NCBI GenBank assembly: GCA_004014935.1
Contig: CP025324.1
Coordinates: 62,001-126,000 of the forward strand
Length of the DNA: 64,000 bases
Reading direction: 5' to 3'
Origin: Saccharomycopsis malanga
Taxonomy: Eukaryota > Ascomycota > Saccharomycetes > Ascoideales > Saccharomycopsidaceae
Of the stretch, positions 32,171-41,239 are shown in pieces. A program made the position numbers and the translations under genes. The notes under the pieces are model-generated. The model had not been told where the DNA came from. It did not search any database and saw only the letters and a list, made by a program, of their open reading frames with translations. The stretch's first letter is position 1. The number at the start of each line of letters is the position of its first letter.

Positions 32171-32569
32171 ATTAAAATGTTTAGAAAACTTTTGTAGTTG
32201 TGTAACGTTTTGTTTTTCTTTATATTTTCCATTGATTTAATTTAATGTATATATAGTGAAGAATTGAAAAAAGTAGAAAAAAAAATGGTTGTAATATATT
32301 TACAAGTTTCAGCACTTGTTGTATATTCCAAATTTCTTGAGTTGTTTCATTTCTTTCCAATTTGTTTCAATTAGTTGTAAACTAACTAGTAATTTTTAAT
32401 CTTGATCTCAATTCAACTATTTCTACCATCAGTTGAATATTTGTCTGATTTAACAAATTGCAGTTCTCTTCCTAGAGTCACACTTTACTTGATTCTTGTT
32501 AGGATAAAATTATTTCTTTGTTTTAAAGCTTTATATTTGTGAAAAAATTTGTATGAAATATCGACTTTA

Positions 32570-32628
32570 CGCCCTACGTCTAAAGGAACATGGTGAAACC
32601 CAGTGGGGAATACTCAACTTATCATGCA
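32570..32628 (-). repeat. SINE-like repeat, tail remnant I
   Basis: On the plus strand ACGTCTAAAGGAACATGGTG then AAACCCAGTGGGGAATACTC matches the complement of the body-to-tail part of copy G (GTCTAAAGGGACTTGGTAAA then CCTAGCGGGGAAAGCCC). Only about 60 bases are clear. Confidence 0.45.
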
Positions 32629-32936
32629 TCAACTTCATTTACGTAATATTATAGCCATATCACCAGCCTTTTCAACATGTGTAATTAATATACAGTATCA
32701 CCAACCCTAATTTACCAAAAGATAACTCTTCAATACACCATGCCAGCAGTAAAAGAAGGATAGGAAGCAAATGTGGTTATGAAGCTCTGCTTCGAACACT
32801 AGGCAACTTGCATAATTCATGATGTGTCAAAGTACGGGGTAGAAGTGGAGCAACGTCATGACCAGTAGACTATTAGATAACTGTCTTTCACGTTGAACCG
32901 TATCCACATATTAACAATAAGAAACAAAAGCTGATA

Positions 32937-33584
32937 ATGTCTTTTCCTCCAAAGTACGCAGGAATCTCCAAGGTAGCCGGATCATCATCTGCTGCTAATG
33001 AAAATGGCTTCAATTCAGTTGATCTTTTTTTAGATTTTGTTTGTCCTTTTTCAGCAAAGCTTTTCCTTAAGTTTGATAAGGAATTTATTCCATTAGTTGC
33101 CAAAAAATTTCCTGGAAAGTTCAATTTTATCATTAGACCAGTAGTGCAACCATGGCACGCCATTGGTTCTGCCAGCACTTCAGAAGCGTTCGTTGCAGTT
33201 CTCAAGATTGCACCAGATCAAGCCTGGAAGTTTGCAAAGGTATTGTTCGAGCATCAAAGAGAATTCTTTGATACTGCTATTATCAACGATACCCGTAACG
33301 ATATTTACCAAAAATTGGCTAAATTGGCTGCTTCCTCGTTGGACAATGTTTCCGATGAAGCTGTGTTTAATGAATTGTTCATTAGAGCAAAGAAGCCAGA
33401 AGAGGAAGAGCATCAGAACATTAATAGTGGTGTCACCAATGACTTGAAATACTTTGTGAGATTCCACAGGGCCTTATCGGTGCACGTCACTCCAACTGTA
33501 GCTGTTAACGGTGTCATTGCTCCTTCCATCGAGTCTTCCACTAGTATCCCGGACTTGGAGAAGATTTTTGAGGCATATGCCTGA
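32937..33584 (+). CDS. DsbA-like thioredoxin-fold protein
   Basis: 215 residues. The N-terminal strand VDLFLDFVCPFSAKLFLKF carries CPFS at the redox-centre position of DsbA/2-hydroxychromene-isomerase-like thioredoxin folds; only one cysteine is present there, so dithiol chemistry is unlikely. A helical insert (about 90-165) is followed by HVTPTVAVNGVIAP, the cis-proline strand of the fold. No signal peptide. Related single-domain proteins occur across fungi without an assigned role. The ATG at 32937 is first in frame. The function is unknown beyond the fold. Confidence 0.7.
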   Translation: MSFPPKYAGISKVAGSSSAANENGFNSVDLFLDFVCPFSAKLFLKFDKEFIPLVAKKFPGKFNFIIRPVVQPWHAIGSASTSEAFVAVLKIAPDQAWKFAKVLFEHQREFFDTAIINDTRNDIYQKLAKLAASSLDNVSDEAVFNELFIRAKKPEEEEHQNINSGVTNDLKYFVRFHRALSVHVTPTVAVNGVIAPSIESSTSIPDLEKIFEAYA

Positions 33585-34093
33585 GCGTTCCTAATTATTG
33601 GCGAGCTGTTGTTTTTGACTAGGTGTGTGTATAGTTGAATGGATGTCAGTTTAATAACTTGAGTTGAATTTTGTATTATTTGTATTGTGCTTGGTTTATG
33701 GGGTAAACTGAAAAATAAAAAAAGACAATTAAAGGTATTGAGAATAGCATAGGAGGTGGCATTTTACGAAACCCGAGCCCTAACCTGAAAAGAATTTATT
33801 GAGTGTATGTTCAGACTGTGAAACGTTTCTTTGTTAACAACCGCAATAAACTTATATTATCAGAAAATTGCCTGGTTAAAGAGGGTCTAGCAGATTTTTT
33901 TTGCTAAAATACATTGGACCCAACTAAAAGACATTAACAGCTCTTTAATATGGTTTTGAGATTTATTAGACAGCAGAATAAAAGAAGAGAAATCAATTTT
34001 TGTAAAACAATCTCATAATCCGCTATTAGCTGAAATACTGCATCTTATACAATGCCTTATATAGCACGTAATACTACATATTTGATTTGGACT

Positions 34094-34242
34094 TGCCGCT
34101 GGGCAGGATAGCTCAGTGGCTAGTGCTTACTTTCCAACCCATTGTGTGAGAAGATGATAATGACGGACATTAACTGGGTTTTTCCTACTGGGTTTTATCA
34201 AGTCCTTTTAGACATAGGGCGTATATACGAAACTGAGAGAAA
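34094..34242 (+). repeat. SINE-like repeat, copy D (internally deleted)
   Basis: About 150 bases. Head CCGCTGGGCAGGATAGCTCA with GTGGCTAGT is joined directly to GCTTACTTTCCAACCCATTG; the whole middle of the element is missing. Tail GGGTTTTATCAAGTCCTTTT then CGTATATACGAAACTGA. ATATTTGAT occurs at 34078-34086 and again at 34243-34251 and could be a 9-bp target-site duplication, though 7-8 bases separate the first from the recognised head. Confidence 0.6.
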
Positions 34243-34272
34243 ATATTTGATAAGATAAAATATTTTCTCTCA
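34234..34272. repeat. perfect 15-bp inverted repeat (hairpin)
   Basis: TGAGAGAAAATATTT, a 9-base loop GATAAGATA, then the exact complement AAATATTTTCTCTCA. It starts in the last bases of repeat copy D. Confidence 0.85.
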
Positions 34273-34975
34273 AAAACAATTATTTCTTATTTACAATTTC
34301 TCTTATTGACGATCCTCATATTATAGCAATTCTCTCTTATTAACACTAAGGTTTTTAGCTCATGATGCTACAAACAAAATAAAAAGTCTCATTGACCAGA
34401 TTGGAGTCGTCTTACAAACTTTAAATTTCACTGTTGAAAACAATCCTGAAAATACATGATCAAAATTTTGCTCTTGAAGAGTTTAAATGTTTTCTAAAAA
34501 TTAAATTCTTCATATATTCTCAAAAGCTTTTATAAATTAAGAAAACCGTCTTGTCAGTATGCCAAAACGAAAAGGACAAAAAAACCAAGTCTCTTTGCTT
34601 TGACAAAGTGCGAAATTTCTGATGCTGACACAATTGTTGCTAGTGGTATACGAACCTGTCAATGATTTTACACAGCATTAGACTCCAATTGAATCTTTCT
34701 GTAGACAAAATGTGTATGGGTTAACCATACCATAGCAAATATCTGTAGCAAACTGGACAGGGTTCAGAATGCCATTCAATTGAGTTATACAAAATGAAAA
34801 AGTTTGATTTGAAAAAGAAGAATTAAAAATACATTTGAAATTATTCACTATTGATAAACGGATTCTACTAATCATACTGAAAAGATGATAGATAAAAGTA
34901 CACATTATCAAGATATAAACCCGACCAAAAACAATACATAAAACAACCAAGAAACCCACGAGCATCAACATCAAC

Positions 34976-35575
34976 TCATCTGTAGAAATCGGGTCTGTTG
35001 ATATTTAATCCGTATTCAGACAAGGCACTACTCAAGTCATCTGAGGTCAATACGATTTTTTCCTGTTTGTTAGTTCCTCCGCCAGTGCTAGGCTGCCCCG
35101 AGACCAATGCCCTGGCTCTGGCTTGTGGGTTACTACTGTTATACACGGAGGAAGAGGATCTTATTCTGGAGTATTCGTACGCATCTGTGGCAATATCGCT
35201 GATAAACTTTTGAGTGGCAAGAGCCAAAATACGTTTTATCTTGATATCTGGACACTGCAAACCGTTTTTGGCCAAATAGTAATCTGTCACGGCATCTGGA
35301 ATAATAGGAGCATATTTATCATCCATCATGTCCAACACTTCACGTAGCGTTTTATCTTTTCTTGTTGATTCTGGAAGCTCAAAAACCGAGACTTTTGGGG
35401 GCAACTTGGCCTTTATTTTGCTTTTCTCAGTCTTATCCTTCTTCTTTTTCTGTTTATCTGTACTAGCTCCTGCCTTTTGTTCATTAGTAGCTTCTTGTTC
35501 TTGCTCTACCAATTCGTCGTCCACATCCATATCCTCCTCCATTTCCGCAAGATTAATATTCACTTTGTCTGACAT
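34976..35575 (-). CDS. TAF10: TAF10, shared subunit of TFIID and SAGA
   Basis: 199 residues (yeast Taf10: 206). An acidic N-terminus and a Lys-rich linker precede the TAF10 histone-fold: [58 protein letters not shown] and YSRIRSSS. The C-terminus keeps the late helix with [20 protein letters not shown]. Taf10 pairs with Taf3/Taf8 in TFIID and Spt7 in SAGA. The ATG at 35575 is the first in frame. It is divergent from ARG82 over only 213 bases. Confidence 0.95.
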   Translation of the reverse strand: MSDKVNINLAEMEEDMDVDDELVEQEQEATNEQKAGASTDKQKKKKDKTEKSKIKAKLPPKVSVFELPESTRKDKTLREVLDMMDDKYAPIIPDAVTDYYLAKNGLQCPDIKIKRILALATQKFISDIATDAYEYSRIRSSSSVYNSSNPQARARALVSGQPSTGGGTNKQEKIVLTSDDLSSALSEYGLNINRPDFYR

Positions 35576-35788
35576 CTTGTTTGAATCCTAACAACTTTTC
35601 ATATAATTGGCCCTAGACTTTAATATATACTGGCTAACAACTAGTACTGCATCATAGTACAGGTATGCTGCTGCACATTTTGCGCTTCATATTTTTCAGA
35701 GGTTACGCAGCCCCGGATGCCCACTGTATATATGGCACCAGTGGTTCTGGAGAATGATACAAATTTGAAATGATGATATAATAAAAGT

Positions 35789-36850
35789 ATGGAAGGATTC
35801 ACGGTTTTGCCGCACCAGGCAGCAGGACACCCCGGTGTGTTTATGGATACAAGCGAGGGCAATCTCTTTGCAAAGTTGACAACTGACCAGGAAATTGACT
35901 TTTATACAGCCATCTATGCGCAGGAGGTGCATAAAGATGAAGATCTTGTAGGAAACCGGCTATCTGACTGGATGCCTCGGTTTATAGGAAGGCTCAACGC
36001 TGGAATCACCAAGGAATTGGAGGAAAAAGGGGCAGTAAATCCTCAAGAGTTGGAAAATGCAAAGAAACAATTGGAATCCATAGGAGAAGCACATGTACCA
36101 CAGGATAAACCATTTGTTGTCTTGGAAAATGTGCTTTATGGGTTTGAAAAGCCCAGTTTGATAGATATAAAGTTGGGGTCTGTGCTCACTGATGGCCAAA
36201 CTACCGAGGAGAAACGCCAAAGGTTGGCAAAGGTCGCCAAAACAACTACCAGTGGCTCTTTAGGGTTCAGAATATGTGGAATGAAATGTCTTCAGAATGA
36301 CAAAGAATCAGTAATGCAAAATTACGATGATATCCTTGCTTCCGATCAACAAGTAGTCGCTTTTGATGCAGAGACTGGTTACGCAGCATACAATAAACAC
36401 TTTGGTAGAAATTTGGCCAGCAGCAATGTTGTTAAAGCCTTCAAACTATTTTTTTGTGAAAACCAGCTAACAATAGATCAGCAAAGGATTGTGCTTGAGA
36501 AAACAATCCAGCGGCTTCAATTGCTTTACAATTGTTTGTTGGATACAGAAATTAGAATGTTCTCAAGTAGTTTACTCATAATATTTGAAAACGACCAGGG
36601 AAGATGGCATCTGGCTGACAAAGAGACTAAAGAGATGTTGGTCCGCGATGACTTTGAAACCGACTCTGAAAGTGATGAGGAGTGTGACAATCAAAGGCCA
36701 CCTAGAAAATGTGCCCCATTGAGCTCTTTAAACTTGATAGATTTTGCTCACTCTACAATCACACCAGGCATGGGACCTGATAATAACGTTTTGGATGGTG
36801 TTCTGAGTTTGCTCGATGTGTTCGAGAAGCTTGTGAACCTGTTGGAATAG
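35789..36850 (+). CDS. ARG82: ARG82/IPK2, inositol polyphosphate multikinase
   Basis: 353 residues (yeast Arg82: 355). Family signatures: PSLIDIKLG (the PxxxDxKxG substrate/catalytic motif, about residues 124-132), the following SGSLGFRICGMK, SSLLIIFEND (SSLL motif, about 257) and LIDFAHS (IDF metal-binding motif, about 320). An acidic stretch DFETDSESDEE near 290 matches the Asp-rich loop of fungal Arg82. It phosphorylates Ins(1,4,5)P3 to InsP5 and, in yeast, also stabilises the ArgR-Mcm1 arginine regulators in the nucleus. The ATG at 35789 is first in frame. Divergent from TAF10. Confidence 0.93.
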   Translation: MEGFTVLPHQAAGHPGVFMDTSEGNLFAKLTTDQEIDFYTAIYAQEVHKDEDLVGNRLSDWMPRFIGRLNAGITKELEEKGAVNPQELENAKKQLESIGEAHVPQDKPFVVLENVLYGFEKPSLIDIKLGSVLTDGQTTEEKRQRLAKVAKTTTSGSLGFRICGMKCLQNDKESVMQNYDDILASDQQVVAFDAETGYAAYNKHFGRNLASSNVVKAFKLFFCENQLTIDQQRIVLEKTIQRLQLLYNCLLDTEIRMFSSSLLIIFENDQGRWHLADKETKEMLVRDDFETDSESDEECDNQRPPRKCAPLSSLNLIDFAHSTITPGMGPDNNVLDGVLSLLDVFEKLVNLLE

Positions 36851-38757
36851 CATTGCACGTTTATATACTGGATTAATACTTGCCACGAATTCATCTATCA
36901 TTCTTCATATTATTGAACATTCCATGTACCTGTAAATCTGTTTTAAATGGCCATTTGGTAGATGTACAGTAAGGACAAACCGACAAATGAACGAACAGCA
37001 TGGAATTGGTACTACCAGAACTGGTATAACGCCTTGCTTGTTTACCAACAATAACTTATAAACACCCGTCTTAATAATTACTCAAATAGGACATGTTTAC
37101 GATAAAGTCTCTCCTATGGGATAAGGTTACAATTACTATTGTTTTGATGCGTATAATAACCCAAGCGACAGCTTTTCTTCCCACACATGACACTTTCAAA
37201 TAGCGTACTTTTTATAAATGGTTGTTTTTCAAACCAGTTACAGTTATATACAGTTATCCACCCAAGACTTTGTATTTTTCTCAATTCTTCTAATAAACTG
37301 AACTAGCCTACAGGTGAGTGCAAGTGAAAAGTGGCCTAAAACCAATGTTCAACAAAAAAACATTAAATGATTCAATGAGGCCATTGAGACTATCAAATTG
37401 TTAAACCTTTTGTGGTATATGAGATATCTTTGATACATCTTCTAGGAGTACCAACTGGCTACAATTCCAAAAGGCCTCATTATGACAGGGTTGTTCATTA
37501 TATCAAATAGCTATATATAGTGGATAAACCTCATTTATAAATACAAATCAATTAGCCCACGGAATGGCGTGGAGAAAAACAAAAAGCAAGATCAAAAATC
37601 ACGCCTCTTAAGTGTGATGATGATGACACTAAATTGCTGTACCATTCTATCAAAGTACCATAACCTTGGACAATATGCTTGGCAAGATGGCTATCCCAGA
37701 GTAAAATTCAAAAATAGAAGCATAATGACAGTATAAGATTGACTCTGTTACATGGCACAGCAAATCAGTTGTCAAGACCACCAAAGGATTTAGCAATGGC
37801 ATTGCCGTTGAACTAGTTATGGATATAAAGAGTTTTGATTGCCTTCTTGCTCAACAAGGTCTTCATGAAGATTCCATGATTTCAGAGATAACCATGTGAG
37901 AGATACGCAAGCGCACCGCTTTACGCATACAAAAACGGCAACCTGCATGCACGGATCCATTTTTCTATTGTAACAATGCGGATACTTGCATAATAAAAAG
38001 GCGCATGCAAGCGGAATGCAGCCGTATGCATGTATGCATGCATACATAGCGAGCTCCGAGGAAATTTTTTTGAAAATCTTTTTGGCCGACAAGAGAAGCA
38101 AATTAAGATAAAAAAACGCCTTACGATTTTCTGGGTATGACAATTTTTCAAGTTTATATTATCCAGTAAAGTTCCACTGTTTTTGAAGTTTCTCTACTGT
38201 TCTTTTTCCTCTATCAAGTATTGGACTTTTTTTGTTTTGGTATAAAAGAGTCATTTAGCAGACACTGAACCGGCCATCAAGGCACAAGACATATATAGAA
38301 AGAGTGAAAGAGACTTGTTGTGAGTTCAGCAGCCTTTCTCGACTTTTCTAACAAAATCTCAAGCATCACTTTCGTGACAAAACAAAAGGAAGCATCAGTT
38401 TCCTTTTACTGATCTTGTTTTCCCAATAGAAATCCGTTCAAAATTTCTCCGTTAAATTTGTTTTCAAAGATCTCTAACAAGTGCATCAACTTGAGAGCTT
38501 CCGCACAAAGCTTCAGCTTGTTCTACTTTAACGTTCCAGAAGATAAAGTTCCCTAACGTTCTTTATCCTAGCATTTAATACTTTTCTCGCCATTTGTTCC
38601 AACTTTTTTTGAAATAAAAAGTGCTAATTCCCAGCTGTTAGTGCTTTTTTTTCATTTACAGAGTTTTTTTAGTCTGTAAATTTTTTTTTCGATCCTTTCG
38701 ATTCCAAAACTATCAGGCAGTTAGCCTCAAGAATATTTATAAATTAGCAGCCCAAAT
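36851..38757. other. long promoter and 5' leader region of HOL1
   Basis: 1.9 kb. GCATGC/ATGCAT-rich cluster at about 37940-38050, a TATA box at 38241, and a 500-base stretch from there to the start codon without a single ATG. T-runs at about 38646 and 38680. No gene seen; the open frames around 37817-38151 are antisense and unsupported. Confidence 0.6.
38241..38248 (+). promoter_or_regulatory. TATA box of HOL1
   Basis: TATAAAAG, a match to TATAWAWR, 517 bases upstream of the ATG. If used, it implies a 5' leader of roughly 400-480 bases. Confidence 0.5.
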
Positions 38758-40482
38758 ATGGCCACCACCAAGTACGACGATGATTTCATTCCAGGAACTG
38801 TCAACATTTTGACGTCAGATTCTTCCGACTCTGAATCGGGGAAGAATTTTGCTGATGGCAACAAGTTGAAGACCAAGAATGGGATCATTTTAATGCCCCA
38901 ACCTTCTGATTCTCCAAATGATCCTTTGAATTGGAGCAACTTGCGTAAATATTCAAACTTTGCAGTGGTTATCTTTATCACTGCATTTACTGCAGCTACT
39001 GCAAACGATGCCGGTGCTACTCAAGATGCATTGAATCAATTGTATGGTATTTCTTATGATTCCATGAACACAGGAGCTGGTGTTTTGTTCGCCAGTATTG
39101 CATTGACATCATTTTTTTTGGCTCCTACAACTTCCATTTGGGGTAGAAAAGTCTCCTATTTCATTTGTTTGGTTATGGGCTTTGCTGGCTCTGTATGGTT
39201 TGGTTATTCCAGAACCACTGCTGACACCATCTGGTCTCAGTTATTTGTTGGTGCTTCTGAAGCTTGTGCTGAATCCCAGGTGCAGTTGTCCATTTCCGAC
39301 ATCTTTTTTCAACATCAGTTGGGTTCTAGATTGACAATGTATATTTTGGCGACCTCCGTCGGTACCTATTTGGGTCCATTAATTGCCGGTTTCATTTCTG
39401 CTGACAATTTTAGATGGGTTGGATGGGCTGCTGCCATTATTTACGGTGTTCTTATTATTCTTTTGTTGTTTGGATTTGAAGAAACCTATTTTGATAGAGC
39501 AAAGTTTTTGGGAACTATATCCAACAACAATTCTAACGTCAATTCTCCGACTTTGAACGATGAGTATAAAAAGGATGCCAAAAACTTTGAAAATTCTGCT
39601 CACGTTAACACCAATTTGGCAGTGACTCCATCCAATCAAAGTATTGATAGTTTCGATGCTCAAAATAATGAACAAAACAATTATGATGCTGGTAGTAATG
39701 ACCCTGTCAAATCCTATTGGCAATCTATCAAATTGATTACTCCAGCTTCCAACATAAAAGGCTATGGTTTCAAGCAATACTTTATGCAGTTGAAAATGAT
39801 GATGAGAGTATTTTTGTTTCCCCCAGTGATTTTGTCTGGTCTCATGTGGGGTGCTCAAGATGCTTTCTTGACGTTCTATTTGACCACGGAGGATGATCAG
39901 TACTACAATGACCCATGGAATTATTCCAACGCAGGCGTCGCTATCATGAATGTTCCTTGTTTAATCGGTGCTGCCATTGGTTGTTACTATGCTGGAACGC
40001 TTTCTGATTGGTTTGTCCTCCAACTCGCCAAACGTAACAATGGCGTCTTTGAAGCCGAGTACCGCTTATGGTTCATTTTCCTTGCTGCTCTTGTCTCGCC
40101 TGCTGGTCTCTTGATGTTCGGTATTGGCACTGGCATGGGCTACAGCTGGCATATGACCTACGTAGGCCTTGGTTTCATTGGTTTTGGATGGGGTTGTGCT
40201 GGTGATATCTCTATGAGTTATCTTATGGACGCTTATCCAGAAATGGTTATTGAGGGAATGGTGGGTGTTTCCGTAATCAACAACTTCATTGGTTGTATTT
40301 TCACCTTTGCTTGTTCCCCATGGCTTGACGGACTTGGAACTTCTAAAACATTCATTATATTAGCAGTTCTTGACTTTGTCATCATGATGCTTTGTTTGCC
40401 AATGATTATTTACGGTAAACGATGCAGAGCTTGGACTAAAGCCTCATACTTGGAATTTTTGAGAATCCGTGATGAGATTTAG
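38758..40482 (+). CDS. HOL1: HOL1, high-affinity polyamine importer (MFS)
   Basis: 574 residues (yeast Hol1: 586). The match to Hol1 is strong through the first half: FIPGTVNI, PQPSDSPNDPLNWSNLRK, ITAFTAATANDAGATQ, ISYDSMNTGAGVLF, DTIWSQLFVGASEACAESQ and ISDIFFQHQLGS. Twelve helices are expected, with a long Asn/Ser-rich cytoplasmic loop between helices 6 and 7 (about 245-330). Hol1 imports polyamines (and some cations) at the plasma membrane; the DHA1 antiporters elsewhere in the window are of the type that export them. In yeast, HOL1 is controlled by a short upstream frame; here the leader has no upstream ATG. The ATG at 38758 is the first in frame. Confidence 0.93.
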   Translation: MATTKYDDDFIPGTVNILTSDSSDSESGKNFADGNKLKTKNGIILMPQPSDSPNDPLNWSNLRKYSNFAVVIFITAFTAATANDAGATQDALNQLYGISYDSMNTGAGVLFASIALTSFFLAPTTSIWGRKVSYFICLVMGFAGSVWFGYSRTTADTIWSQLFVGASEACAESQVQLSISDIFFQHQLGSRLTMYILATSVGTYLGPLIAGFISADNFRWVGWAAAIIYGVLIILLLFGFEETYFDRAKFLGTISNNNSNVNSPTLNDEYKKDAKNFENSAHVNTNLAVTPSNQSIDSFDAQNNEQNNYDAGSNDPVKSYWQSIKLITPASNIKGYGFKQYFMQLKMMMRVFLFPPVILSGLMWGAQDAFLTFYLTTEDDQYYNDPWNYSNAGVAIMNVPCLIGAAIGCYYAGTLSDWFVLQLAKRNNGVFEAEYRLWFIFLAALVSPAGLLMFGIGTGMGYSWHMTYVGLGFIGFGWGCAGDISMSYLMDAYPEMVIEGMVGVSVINNFIGCIFTFACSPWLDGLGTSKTFIILAVLDFVIMMLCLPMIIYGKRCRAWTKASYLEFLRIRDEI

Positions 40483-41239
40483 GCTTTTTGAGACTCGAGG
40501 TTCTTTATTCTTTCCACAGTTGCTTTAAGTAACACTTATTTCTCGATATATTTTTCTTTTCTTCATAAGAGTTAACATTTTCTTGTTGGCGTTATTGCCA
40601 ATTTAGAGCAGCATTTTGATTTGTTTTGATCTTTCTATATTTCTTTTTTTGTTTTGATTTCGCCTTGCCAATTTTAATATACAATTTCTTCATGTGGAAT
40701 GTTCAGTAAGTTCATATTTGTTTTGTTTGTCATCTGGATGATAAATACCAACCTGCTTTAGGTAAGGCTATTAGTATCAGTTTGAGGACTTCAAAGTAAG
40801 GATCCATTAAATAGTGGGCTATCTCATCAAAACTAGTTTTGATGCAAAACTGTAAGAAATTTAGCATTTAAAGTTGCTTGGGTAGCATTTTTACAGTTTT
40901 AAATGTTTATCCTAATCCAGAAATAAAATTAAATTTAGATATTCATCTTACAAAAATTCAGCCGAACTATTTTTTCGTTCGCTTTGTCAATTTAAAGAAA
41001 CTATAGTGTCTTTTATTTTGAAAATACATAGGTTAATTACACAGTTTATACCCATTCTTAGAATGCTTGTCATGTTGAAAACTGCGCATATGTTCAACGT
41101 GACAGATACATCAGAATGCATACAAGCACAGGGGCAAGTGACCTGATTTTCACCATATAAAAACTTATGGTTAAGAACTGATGAGGAGTTTAATTGTAAG
41201 GCAATATAAGTGAATTACAGCATACCACGACTAACAGAC
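40483..41239. other. intergenic region after HOL1
   Basis: 757 bases. T-rich 3' UTR, then AT-rich sequence with one ATGCAT near 41117 and a short upstream reading frame (listed) just before the next gene. Confidence 0.5.
41181..41213 (+). promoter_or_regulatory. upstream reading frame (10 codons)
   Basis: ATG at 41181 followed by nine codons and TGA at 41211-41213 (peptide MRSLIVRQYK), ending 26 bases before the main ATG at 41240. If the transcript starts upstream it could dampen translation of the next gene. Confidence 0.35.

Larger units (their letters stand above)
31703..32936. other. intergenic region with repeat copies C and I
   Basis: 1.23 kb between AIM24 and the DsbA-like gene, both on the plus strand. 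Holds copy C (plus orientation) and a short remnant I (minus orientation); the rest is AT-rich promoter-like sequence. Confidence 0.55.
33585..34975. other. convergent intergenic region with repeat copy D
   Basis: 1.39 kb between the DsbA-like gene and TAF10 3' ends. Contains copy D, a perfect 15-bp hairpin just after it, and AT-rich sequence. The minus-strand open frame at 34678-34974 lies in the TAF10 3' flank and has no support. Confidence 0.55.

Noticed and set aside
34078-34251. Firm target-site duplication around copy D
   Set aside because: The 9-base ATATTTGAT match is in AT-rich DNA and is separated from the recognised head by several bases, so it is recorded only as a candidate.
34678-34974. 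98-codon minus-strand frame next to TAF10
   Set aside because: Directly downstream of the TAF10 stop; it is 3' flank, hydrophobic low-complexity, with no family.
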